DNA from: Pedosphaera sp.
GTDB taxonomy: Bacteria; Verrucomicrobiota; Verrucomicrobiia; Limisphaerales; SXQI01
Assembly: GCA_025359965.1 (NCBI GenBank)
Contig: JANYDC010000119.1
Span: forward strand, 1-64,000
Direction: 5' to 3'
Length of the DNA stretch: 64,000 nt
Of this stretch, positions 33,698 through 41,375 are shown piece after piece; within the stretch, counting starts at the first letter, position 1; each line of letters starts with the position of its first letter. The notes under the pieces are model-generated. The model searched no databases, had not been told where the DNA came from, and was given only the letters and a program-made list of their open reading frames with translations. The position numbers were made by a program, and so were the translations under genes.

Positions 33698-34831
33698 TCA
33701 AGCCAGCGAAACCACCGTAGAAGTTAGGTGCGACCTCAGCGCCGCATCAAAAACTTCGTGGGAGGCAACTGCCTCTTCAGGAGTGGCACAGCCGAAGCGG
33801 CCGTTGAGTTGGCCCTCGCGTTCGACCAGATAACCAGCCCACATTTGCTGAATAAGGTCAGCGAAGCCGGGCTCAAAAATTCCTCCGGTGACGGTCTTGT
33901 ATGGAGTCTGGAAGCCGAGGTGGGTTTCCTTCCACCATTGGTCGGTGCCGCGCTCGAAAACGCGCAGGGTTTTAGGCTCGCCGGTGTTGAAACGCACGCC
34001 ACGTTCGCTGCCGAGCACTTCGATAAACCACGTGTTGGTGGCTCCCGGAGCCAGGCGCTTCATTTCCCAGCGCATGACCACTTCGCGGTCGCCAATTTTG
34101 GTCCATCCGTGAACCAGAGCATCGTCCCAGGTATCGCAGGTGGCACGACCGCCTTTGCCGTCAGGGCGCTCGGTAAAACCGCGCGAAAGTTGTGCGTAAA
34201 CACGCGAAGGTTTCCAGCCGAGACGCAAAGGCAGATGCGCGGCGTGCATGCCAAGATCACCCATGACGCCGATGGCACCACAGGTAGCGCTTTGGCGCTT
34301 CCAATTTGCGGCTTTCGTCGGGTCAAGATCGCTGCTGTGATGGAATCCACTGACGATTTGCAGCGGCAAACCAAGATCGCCTTTGCGAACGATATCAAGA
34401 GCCCTTTGCGCGCCGGGCAGGAAGGGAAACTCCGAGCTGCACCGCACGAAACGTCCACTCTTCCGCACGCCAGCAAGGATGCGTTGGGCCGCAGGCAAAT
34501 CGATGCCGAAAGGCTTTTCCGCGAATAAATCTTTCCCAGCGGCCAGCACGTCGAGATACAGCTTCTCATGCAGATTGTGCGGCACGGCCACGTAAACCAC
34601 TTCGACTGCCGGATTGGCCAACAGCGCGTGATAGTCGGTCACTCGCTGAGTGCAGGAGGGAATGCCCTCGAACCAAGTGAGCGTGGCGGGATTGAGATCG
34701 GCAACTGAAACCAAGCGCGGTTCCACCGGCATATCAACAAGCGCGCACCAGCGCGCGAAAGCGCTCGCCACTTCGCGCCCCATCAAGCCACCACCAATGA
34801 TCCCGATACCGATTGTTTTTCTCGCTGCCAT
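33698..34831 (-). CDS. Gfo/Idh/MocA-family NAD(P)-dependent dehydrogenase
   Basis: Oxidoreductase of 377 aa. An N-terminal Rossmann fold (IGIGIIGGGLMGREVASAF) is followed by the family hallmark EKPFGIDLPAAQ, whose lysine usually contacts the substrate, and the C-terminal alpha/beta domain (GAIGVMGDLGMHAAHLPLR). The ATG at 34831 has a GGAGG site eight bases upstream and is preferred over an earlier in-frame start. It is the last gene of a putative sugar operon; the likely reaction is oxidation of a sugar or polyol hydroxyl. Substrate is not predictable here. Confidence 0.87.
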   Translation of the reverse strand: MAARKTIGIGIIGGGLMGREVASAFARWCALVDMPVEPRLVSVADLNPATLTWFEGIPSCTQRVTDYHALLANPAVEVVYVAVPHNLHEKLYLDVLAAGKDLFAEKPFGIDLPAAQRILAGVRKSGRFVRCSSEFPFLPGAQRALDIVRKGDLGLPLQIVSGFHHSSDLDPTKAANWKRQSATCGAIGVMGDLGMHAAHLPLRLGWKPSRVYAQLSRGFTERPDGKGGRATCDTWDDALVHGWTKIGDREVVMRWEMKRLAPGATNTWFIEVLGSERGVRFNTGEPKTLRVFERGTDQWWKETHLGFQTPYKTVTGGIFEPGFADLIQQMWAGYLVEREGQLNGRFGCATPEEAVASHEVFDAALRSHLTSTVVSLA

Positions 34832-34860
34832 AGTAAATTCCTCCGATTCTCGGCCACGGC

Positions 34861-34918
34861 GCGCTGGGTGAGGCACCCGGTGCTCGTAACTCTTGTAGGC
34901 CGAGTGCCCGCACCCGGC
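34861..34918. repeat. Two REP-like palindromes
   Basis: The gap between the aldolase and dehydrogenase genes holds two neighbouring GC-rich hairpins. The first (34861-34883) is a 10-bp stem with GU pairs and an AGG loop, centred on GGGTG AGG CACCC. The second (34899-34918) reads GCCGAGTGC CC GCACCCGGC, with one mismatch. Their shared GGGTGC/GCACCC core suggests repetitive extragenic palindromes or an mRNA stabiliser inside the operon. Confidence 0.5.
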
Positions 34919-34929
34919 GTTCTTTCACC

Positions 34930-35757
34930 TCAAACCATCGCCAACGCCGCATCCACCGTTGCACCCTCATGCACCATTGACATCAACGCCTTGGTAATTC
35001 CACGCGGGTTGGGATGCTGAATGATGTTGCGCCCATAAACAATGCCGCTGGCCCCTTGCGCAAGAAGTCCCTCCGTGCGTTGCAGAATCTCGCGATCCGG
35101 CACACGTCCCCCACCCCTCACCAATACCGGAATGCCGCCCGCCACTTCAATCACCTTGTGATAGGCCAACACTTCATCCGTTGGATCCGCTTTGATCACG
35201 TCAGCACCCAATTCAACGGCTTGGCGCACGAGATGCAATATCTTGGTCAGATCACCATCGACCATGTAGCCGCCTGCTTCGGAATTGGGTCGGAAGACCA
35301 GCGGTTCCACCATCATTGGCATATGGTAATGATCCGATTCCGGCTTAAGCCTAAGAATATTGTCGATGCATTGCTCCGTCACCTCTGGCGCGCCGGGAAT
35401 CATAAACAGATTCACGCAAACGCAGGCCGCATCAAGCTGCACCGCTTGCAGCATCGTTTCGGCAATGATGGCGCTAAAACTGGTGGTGGGCAGCTCCTTG
35501 CCGTAAACATTGGCCGTGTCAGTGCGCAGGACCAAGGCTGGTTTATTCTTACCCGGAATCGACTGCAAATGTCGCGCCTGGCCGATGGTCAGTTGGATCG
35601 CATCCGGCCCTGCCTCGACCAAGGTTTTGACTACTGCAGGCATGGACTCGATCCCTTGAAGAAACCCCGGCTGGTTGAAAAACCCGTGATCGACCGCGAC
35701 GTCGAAACAGCGGCCGGAACGTGCGTTGAAAAGGCGGTTGAGACGGTATTGTTTCAT
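34930..35757 (-). CDS. Class I aldolase, DhnA/LsrF-like
   Basis: TIM-barrel protein of 275 aa of the DhnA-type (archaeal-type class I) aldolase family, which includes LsrF and FbaB. The N-terminal FDVAVDHGFFNQPGF motif and the lysine in ELGADVIKADPTDEV, the expected Schiff-base position, are visible. PVLVRGGGRVPDREIL then forms the phosphate-binding loops. The ATG at 35757 removes a 35-codon extension that overlaps the previous gene. It starts 13 bases after the isomerase-like gene ends, so they are very likely co-transcribed. It probably cleaves a ketose phosphate, possibly one made by the upstream isomerase and a kinase encoded elsewhere. Confidence 0.8.
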   Translation of the reverse strand: MKQYRLNRLFNARSGRCFDVAVDHGFFNQPGFLQGIESMPAVVKTLVEAGPDAIQLTIGQARHLQSIPGKNKPALVLRTDTANVYGKELPTTSFSAIIAETMLQAVQLDAACVCVNLFMIPGAPEVTEQCIDNILRLKPESDHYHMPMMVEPLVFRPNSEAGGYMVDGDLTKILHLVRQAVELGADVIKADPTDEVLAYHKVIEVAGGIPVLVRGGGRVPDREILQRTEGLLAQGASGIVYGRNIIQHPNPRGITKALMSMVHEGATVDAALAMV

Positions 35758-35770
35758 CGGTATTCCTTGT

Positions 35771-36814
35771 TTACTTCGCACCCAGCAGGTGTTGCAGGAT
35801 GTACCATTCCAAAGCCTCGTAATCGCGGGCGTCGCGGTGCTGTGCAATGAGCTTCTGATCAAGCGAACGAACCTTGTCCACGAGCAGTAGGAATATGGAG
35901 CGGCTGTTCTTGAGGTGATCCAGAACCGGCATCCCCTTCTGGGTTCTCATGGCTTTGACATCCAAACCGATGAACTCCCCGCGTCTTCCATAGCCAGCCT
36001 CCTCCAGGACGCGAACCTGATTGAACCCAACCCGCAAATTGGCGGCGCCAAAATTCTTATCCTGGTCGTACTTCAACCCGTTCTGATCGTTCAGGTGGAC
36101 ACTACCAAGCTTGTCGTGAGCCAGGGCAAAAGCCATTTCATCGCTAGGGTCCAGCCCGGCCAGCAGGGCGTGGGCGCTCTCGATCAAACCTTTGACCCGC
36201 TTGTGATCGGTCGATGCATAAGAAAGAGCAATGGCGTGGCCAATGGTCGGAACATAAGCCTGATCGGTGGGTTCATTCGGTTTGGGCTCGATCCAGATTT
36301 CCAGAGTGCTGTCATGGGCCAACATCTTGTTGATCGTTTCGAGCAAACGGTCATAAGCCAGACGCGCATCCTTGGCCTCACGAATGTAGGTGCCCTCGCG
36401 CGCCAGCCAAAGCACAATGGCCTTGGAACCGACCGCGCGCGCGATATCCATGCACTTGCGGGTGCGATCCCAGGCGTAAGCCCGGTCTGCCGCGCTGTTG
36501 GAGGTATAGCCACCGTCGACCGTTTGTGAGGCGAACCAAAGTCGGGGTGCGACGAACTCAGGAGTCAGCCCAGAATCACGTAACATGTTGCCGACCGAAG
36601 TGGCGCGCTGAAGCATCTTCTCCGCAGTCAGATCATCCATACCCGGCACCACATCGTCATCGTGGAATTGCACCCCGTCGAACCCAAGTTGCTTGTAGAT
36701 GGCGAATTTTTCCTCATGGGGAAAAGCGGCGCGAACTTCGGGGCCAAAAGGATCCCCGCCTTCGCTGATATTCCAAGGTCCAAACGAAAAGCGATAATTC
36801 ACAGGTGTGCTCAT
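35771..36814 (-). CDS. Xylose-isomerase-like TIM-barrel protein
   Basis: Protein of 347 aa resembling the short actinobacterial-type xylose isomerases: FSFGPWN...GGDPFG, FHDDD (catalytic His51 and its Asp), IWIEPKPNEPTDQAYVPTIGHA, and NDQNGLKYDQDKNFGAANLR. Metal-site residues are mostly conserved (Glu in EPKPNEP, the DQD pair, Asp in GLDVKAMRT). The HIDLNGQ motif reads SVHLNDQ, so one carboxylate ligand appears to be histidine. The protein probably isomerises an aldose, but not necessarily xylose. It heads the operon and is divergent from the AraC-type regulator. Confidence 0.8.
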   Translation of the reverse strand: MSTPVNYRFSFGPWNISEGGDPFGPEVRAAFPHEEKFAIYKQLGFDGVQFHDDDVVPGMDDLTAEKMLQRATSVGNMLRDSGLTPEFVAPRLWFASQTVDGGYTSNSAADRAYAWDRTRKCMDIARAVGSKAIVLWLAREGTYIREAKDARLAYDRLLETINKMLAHDSTLEIWIEPKPNEPTDQAYVPTIGHAIALSYASTDHKRVKGLIESAHALLAGLDPSDEMAFALAHDKLGSVHLNDQNGLKYDQDKNFGAANLRVGFNQVRVLEEAGYGRRGEFIGLDVKAMRTQKGMPVLDHLKNSRSIFLLLVDKVRSLDQKLIAQHRDARDYEALEWYILQHLLGAK

Positions 36815-36853
36815 ATCAATGACTGATCTTTGCATGCAATCAAGGAACCAGCA

Positions 36854-36864
36854 ACGCTCAGCGT
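36854..36864. promoter_or_regulatory. Possible operator palindrome between isomerase and AraC genes
   Basis: The 11-bp perfect palindrome ACGCTCAGCGT lies in the 116-base divergent intergenic region, 40 bases before the isomerase ATG and 66 bases before the regulator GTG. Its position fits a regulator-binding site, but AraC proteins more often bind direct repeats. Confidence 0.25.
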
Positions 36865-36930
36865 CTCTTTTTTGACGTGTTTTGTCTCATTGTACGTGAT
36901 GATCGATGAATTATGTGCTACTAAACTGGC

Positions 36931-37899
36931 GTGCGTGGAAGTTTTGAGGATATCCGGCCACCGGAAGACCAGTCATTCCGAGTGTTGCGCTGGAGTAAAA
37001 ACCTTAGGGATGTGGAAATCGCTCTGGCAGCAGGAGCCTTCCGCACTGCCCGTGGTGAAGGAGCAAATTGGCATTACCACGCAGCGATGGAGTTGACTCT
37101 TTTCACGGTCGGTGAAGGTACCCGTTTTGTGGGCGATCACATTGCCCCATTCCGCGATGGTGACATGGTGCTGCTGGGACCGCGACTGCCACACTATTGG
37201 CATGTGCGTGGCGCGTCGGGAGGGATTTCGGTGCAGTGGCATTTTCCCGCAGGACACCCCTTTTGGTCGTTCCCGGAGGTTCGCGGATTGGAAAAGCTTT
37301 TCGCAATGGCTGAACGCGGGCTGCATGTTGACATCAATGACCAAGCGTTCATTCGTCAGCAAATGCAATCCATGCTGGAGGTAACTCCGGCCACGCGCCT
37401 TGGTTTGCTGATCCAAACCTTCGCCCGTTTGGCCCAGCATGGCGGTGGCGATCTGCTCTCACGCAAGTCGTTTGCCCTTCCACCCATTAGCAGCCACCAA
37501 CAAGCCATGAGCGAAGCGGTTCGCTACATTTTGGCCAACTATCGTGAAAGCCTGCGCCTGCCGGAACTTCTTCGACGTGTGGGAATGAGCAAGGCAACTT
37601 TTGCCCGACAGTTTAAACGCCACGCGGGAAAAACCTTCACTGATTTCGTGCTCGAACTTCGCCTCCAACATGCCTGTGAGGAATTGCAGAAAGATGATCG
37701 GACCATCCTAAGCGTAGCGTTGGACTCAGGGTTTAGTCAGATTTCTTTTTTCAACCGCGCCTTTCGACGATTCCACCAAACCAGCCCGGACGCCTACCGT
37801 AAAGACCACCGCACCACCATCGGGTCGCTCAAAACTGAGAAAGCGCACCCGACAATTAAGGCTTCGTCCCTCCTGCAGACATCGATAAAGCCCTCTTGA
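36931..37899 (+). CDS. AraC-family transcriptional regulator
   Basis: Regulator of 322 aa. An N-terminal cupin sensor (WHYHAAMELTLFTVGEGTRFVGD, HYWHVRGASG) is followed by two C-terminal helix-turn-helix motifs (LRLPELLRRVGMSKATFARQFKRH, and the AraC signature SVALDSGFSQISFFNRAFRRFHQTSPDAYR, quoted in parts here). It probably controls the divergent isomerase-aldolase-dehydrogenase operon in response to a sugar. The start is GTG. The last 44 bases overlap, tail to tail, with the 3' end of glycogen synthase on the other strand. Confidence 0.88.
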   Translation: MRGSFEDIRPPEDQSFRVLRWSKNLRDVEIALAAGAFRTARGEGANWHYHAAMELTLFTVGEGTRFVGDHIAPFRDGDMVLLGPRLPHYWHVRGASGGISVQWHFPAGHPFWSFPEVRGLEKLFAMAERGLHVDINDQAFIRQQMQSMLEVTPATRLGLLIQTFARLAQHGGGDLLSRKSFALPPISSHQQAMSEAVRYILANYRESLRLPELLRRVGMSKATFARQFKRHAGKTFTDFVLELRLQHACEELQKDDRTILSVALDSGFSQISFFNRAFRRFHQTSPDAYRKDHRTTIGSLKTEKAHPTIKASSLLQTSIKPS

Positions 37900-39325
37900 A
37901 AAGTGCCTCGTATTCTGACGAAGTTTGCTCCCAGGAAAAGTCACAGCCCATACCATTCCATCGGTAAAATTCGAGCAATTTTGGATCGGCAAAAATACCG
38001 AGCGCCTTGCGAATGGCTTTGGACAGGGCAGCGGTGGTGTATTCCTTAAATTTAATACCGTTCACCTTTTTAGCATCATCCTTCGCATCGATCACGGAAT
38101 CATCCAGCCCGCCGGTGATGCGGACGATGGGTATCGTGCCGTACCTCAGGCTGTACATTTGGTTCAAACCGCAGGGCTCAAATTTCGAGGGCATTACAAA
38201 AAAATCTGAGCCTGCCTCGATTAAGTGCGCCAATTTGTGATCGTAACCCACTTTGATGCCGACTTTCTCCGGATGCCGATGCGCAAGCACACGAGCGGCC
38301 TCCTCAAGTTCAGGCTGGCCAGTGCCGAGCAAGATGAACTGCATGTCGCTCGAAAGCATTTCCTCGAGCGCGCCAATGGTGAGATCAAAACCCTTTTGAT
38401 CGGCAAGTCGGCCCACTGTGGAAAAAATCGGCACATCAGAACGAACAGGAAGATGATAAGCCGATTGGAGGGAGGCTTTATTAAGGGCTTTGCCCTCTGG
38501 ATGATCACGATCAAAAGCGGCTACCAGGGATTTATTGTCAGTCGTATTCCACTCGTCGTAATCGACGCCATTCAAAATTCCTGTAAGATCGCTTTGCCGC
38601 CCCCGAAGAACCCCATCCAATCCGCAGCCAAATTCTGGCGTCGTAATTTCCCGCGCGTACCGAGGACTGACCGTGGTCAATTGGGTCGCGAAATTGATTC
38701 CGGCTTTGAGGCAGCTGATTTGGTTGTAAAACTCCACTCCGCCCACGTTGTAGTAAGACCAGGGTAAATTGGTGAGCGGATATGAGGTTGCGGCAAAAAC
38801 CCCTTGATAAGCCAGGTTGTGAATCGTCAGCAGGGTGGGCGGCGCGGAGGGCCACACCCCAGCCGCTGCTTGAGCTCTGATCAGAAGCGGCACAAAGCCC
38901 ACCTGCCAGTCATGCACATGCACCACCTCGGGCTTCCAAGAAAGGTGTCGCGCAAGATGCACCACGGCCTTGGAAAGAAAAATAAAACGCGCGTCATTGT
39001 CCGGAAAATCACGCCCCGCTTCGAGATAATAGGAAGAACGGTCGAAAAAACCGTCGTGCTCAATGAAGTAGAGGTGCTCTCCTGCCGAACCTTTCAAATG
39101 CCACACCTGCCCCGCTTCAGCCGTAGCTCCCATCGGCAAATACAATCCTTCGCTCATTTTTTTCAGCTTCGGAAATTTCTCCCGAATGCCCCGGTATAGC
39201 GGACTCACCAGCCCGACTGTGTGACCGCGCGAAGCCAGGCTTTTCGCCAAAGCGGCCACCATGTCGGCCAGTCCTCCGGTTTTTGAAAAGGGGTGAACTT
39301 CGCTGCTGGCAAGGAGGATTCTCAT
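37856..39325 (-). CDS. glgA: Glycogen synthase (ADP-glucose)
   Basis: GT5 glycogen synthase of 489 aa. The family N-terminus reads ILLASSEVHPFSKTGGLADM, where KTGGL binds the nucleotide sugar. VVHVHDWQ, TIHNLAYQGVF, ILNGVDYDEWN and the C-terminal PSKFEPCGLNQMYSLRYGT (with the GT-B active-site glutamate) are all present. It transfers glucose from ADP-glucose to glycogen in the cytosol. Its start overlaps the serS stop as ATGA, and its stop is inside the AraC gene of the opposite strand. Confidence 0.95.
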   Translation of the reverse strand: MRILLASSEVHPFSKTGGLADMVAALAKSLASRGHTVGLVSPLYRGIREKFPKLKKMSEGLYLPMGATAEAGQVWHLKGSAGEHLYFIEHDGFFDRSSYYLEAGRDFPDNDARFIFLSKAVVHLARHLSWKPEVVHVHDWQVGFVPLLIRAQAAAGVWPSAPPTLLTIHNLAYQGVFAATSYPLTNLPWSYYNVGGVEFYNQISCLKAGINFATQLTTVSPRYAREITTPEFGCGLDGVLRGRQSDLTGILNGVDYDEWNTTDNKSLVAAFDRDHPEGKALNKASLQSAYHLPVRSDVPIFSTVGRLADQKGFDLTIGALEEMLSSDMQFILLGTGQPELEEAARVLAHRHPEKVGIKVGYDHKLAHLIEAGSDFFVMPSKFEPCGLNQMYSLRYGTIPIVRITGGLDDSVIDAKDDAKKVNGIKFKEYTTAALSKAIRKALGIFADPKLLEFYRWNGMGCDFSWEQTSSEYEALFKRALSMSAGGTKP

Positions 39326-40635
39326 GCAGCAGTTGGGACAGGAATTCGATCCGTTTTAAGATAGGGCCTTAGCGGATCGGGGATGAGCACCGATCCATCA
39401 GCCTGCTGATGGGTTTCGATCAAAGCCACAAACAACCGCGCCAGCGCAGTGCCACTGCCGTTCAGGATATGTGGAAGCCGGTTGTCGCCCTCCTCTGTCT
39501 TATAGCGCAGGCTCATGCGCCGCGCTTGAAAATCCTCACAATTGGAACAACTGGAAACCTCAAGGTACTGATTCTGGCCGGGAGCCCAAACCTCGATGTC
39601 ATAGGTTTTCGCGCTGGCAAAACCCATGTCGCCTGTGCACAAGTTGATGACGTGATAATGCAGGCCCAGCAATTGCAACACCCTCTCGGCATTGTTCACC
39701 AGTTTTTCCAACTCTTCGTACCCCTGTTCCGGGGTGACAATTTTTATCAACTCCACCTTGTCGAATTGATGAACGCGAATCATTCCCCGGGTACCCAATC
39801 CTGCGGCACCCGCCTCGGCGCGAAAACATGGGCTGTAGGCCGCATAACGGATTGGCAACTGCGAGAACTTGAGTATTTCTTCGCGATGAATGTTCGCCAC
39901 CGGCGCCTCGGCGGTCGGCACCAGATAGAGCTGCCCGATTGATGAGGTATCCAGCCCCTCCTGCACCGCGTAAGCCTGATCCAAAAATTTTGGAAACTGG
40001 CCAACACCTTCCATGCAATGCCGCCCAACAATATAAGGAGGGGCCACCTCGGTGTAGCCATGCTGCTCAGTGTGCAGATCCAACAGGAACTGAATCAACG
40101 CACGCTCCAGTTTCGCGCCCCAATTTGTGTAAAGCAAAAAGCCGCTGCCCGACAGTTTGGTCCCGCGGGCAAAATCGACCAATTGCAATTGCTCGCAGAT
40201 CTCGATGTGGGTTTTTGGCTTAAACGCAAAAGCGGATGCTTCGCCATGGACGCGGATGACGGGATTCTCTGCCGCTGTGCTTCCCAATGCCACAGTCGAA
40301 TGAGGCAGGTTGGGCATGCGCAGCATCACCGCGTTCAAGGCGGCTTCGGTTTCGGCCACCGATTTATCAAGCAGCGTGATCCGATCGCCAATCTCGCGTG
40401 TTTCTGTTTTCTTCGCCTCTGCTTCCGCGAGCTTTTTCTGGCCCATCAATGCACCGATGTCCTTTGAGACGCGGTTGCGCGAGGCTTTCAACTGCTCAAC
40501 TTCCACTAAAAGTGCGCGCCGTTTTTCATCCAGTTGCAGCACGGTGTCCACTTGAGCTTCGTCCCCACCGTGGCGGGTGGCCAATCGTTCGCGGACGTAT
40601 GCAGGGTTTTCCCGGATCAATTTAATGTCGAGCAT
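39322..40635 (-). CDS. serS: Seryl-tRNA synthetase
   Basis: Class II synthetase of 437 aa that charges tRNA-Ser. The N-terminal coiled-coil arm that grips the tRNA long variable arm is visible (residues about 25-100, LDEKRRALLVEVEQLKASRN). Motif 2 (YSPCFRAEAGAAGLGTRGMIRVHQF, quoted in two parts: YSPCFRAEAG, GTRGMIRVHQF) and motif 3 (LNGSGTALARLFVALIE) are intact, as is EVSSCSNCEDFQARR. Translationally coupled to glgA downstream, an unusual pairing. Confidence 0.96.
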   Translation of the reverse strand: MLDIKLIRENPAYVRERLATRHGGDEAQVDTVLQLDEKRRALLVEVEQLKASRNRVSKDIGALMGQKKLAEAEAKKTETREIGDRITLLDKSVAETEAALNAVMLRMPNLPHSTVALGSTAAENPVIRVHGEASAFAFKPKTHIEICEQLQLVDFARGTKLSGSGFLLYTNWGAKLERALIQFLLDLHTEQHGYTEVAPPYIVGRHCMEGVGQFPKFLDQAYAVQEGLDTSSIGQLYLVPTAEAPVANIHREEILKFSQLPIRYAAYSPCFRAEAGAAGLGTRGMIRVHQFDKVELIKIVTPEQGYEELEKLVNNAERVLQLLGLHYHVINLCTGDMGFASAKTYDIEVWAPGQNQYLEVSSCSNCEDFQARRMSLRYKTEEGDNRLPHILNGSGTALARLFVALIETHQQADGSVLIPDPLRPYLKTDRIPVPTAA

Positions 40636-40695
40636 GGGCGGATTATAGGAATGATCGAGTGTGCGGCAAGGGAGGACATCAGTTCAACCGCAAGT

Positions 40696-41121
40696 TCACA
40701 AACGTTTTTCATCGGCGTCGATGAAATCCACAAAGGTAGTGATCCCGGTACGATGAGCCATGCCGGCCTGCTCCTTGCGCATCTGCAACCTTGCCCGCAA
40801 TTCAGCATCATCCTCGGTTCCGCGATTCAAAATATATCCGTTGCAAGTGGCTTTTTCTGCGGTGGTTTTGTTGACGTTGGCGCGCACCCAATCGGTGACC
40901 TGCCCGTCCGTCAAGGCGCTTCCCACCACTTCAATCATTTGCGCCAGGACAACTCCGGAATGCTTCATCCAGACTCCATCAAAACCTTTGCCAAAATTCT
41001 CCTGATAATCCGCGTGAAGCTTTCCAGCCAGGTGCAGACGTATTTTATCAATAAAGCGGGGCAAATAGGCCCAACCATCCATGGTCTCACGCGGACTGCG
41101 AGGAAAAATGACTTCGTTCAT
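40696..41121 (-). CDS. DUF5069 domain protein
   Basis: Protein of 141 aa matching my recollection of DUF5069: an N-terminal PRSPRETMDGWAYLPRFID segment, KIRLHLAGKL, GKGFDGVWMKHSGV and a C-terminal helical part. DUF5069 is frequent in Verrucomicrobiota and has no known function. The ATG at 41121 gives the usual family length and has GGA six bases upstream; an ATG at 41193 would add 24 residues. It lies between serS and the rpoC terminator. Confidence 0.7.
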   Translation of the reverse strand: MNEVIFPRSPRETMDGWAYLPRFIDKIRLHLAGKLHADYQENFGKGFDGVWMKHSGVVLAQMIEVVGSALTDGQVTDWVRANVNKTTAEKATCNGYILNRGTEDDAELRARLQMRKEQAGMAHRTGITTFVDFIDADEKRL

Positions 41122-41316
41122 AACTTGTCCGAGCTTTTCCTGACATGCGCCTCGATTCAAGCGGGAAAAATGGTCTTTGCGGAATATTGACATTTTTCAG
41201 CCAGCTTCCGGTTTACTGCTTCCAATGGCCAGAGCAACTCATCACTGTTGCAGACCGTGTTTCTCTTTGGGGCTCAAAGTAGGCAATTAACCGCAATTGG
41301 CCACCAAAGAATCGAC

Positions 41317-41352
41317 ACAAAAAGGCCGGGACTTTTGTGAAGTCCCGGCCTT
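41317..41352 (-). terminator. Terminator of the rpoBC operon
   Basis: A perfect 12-bp stem (AAGGCCGGGACT / AGTCCCGGCCTT) with a seven-base loop lies 24 bases after the rpoC stop and is followed, on the minus strand, by a run of Ts. It marks the end of the transcription unit. Confidence 0.85.
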
Positions 41353-41375
41353 GCGAAAAGAATAGACTGAGTGAT

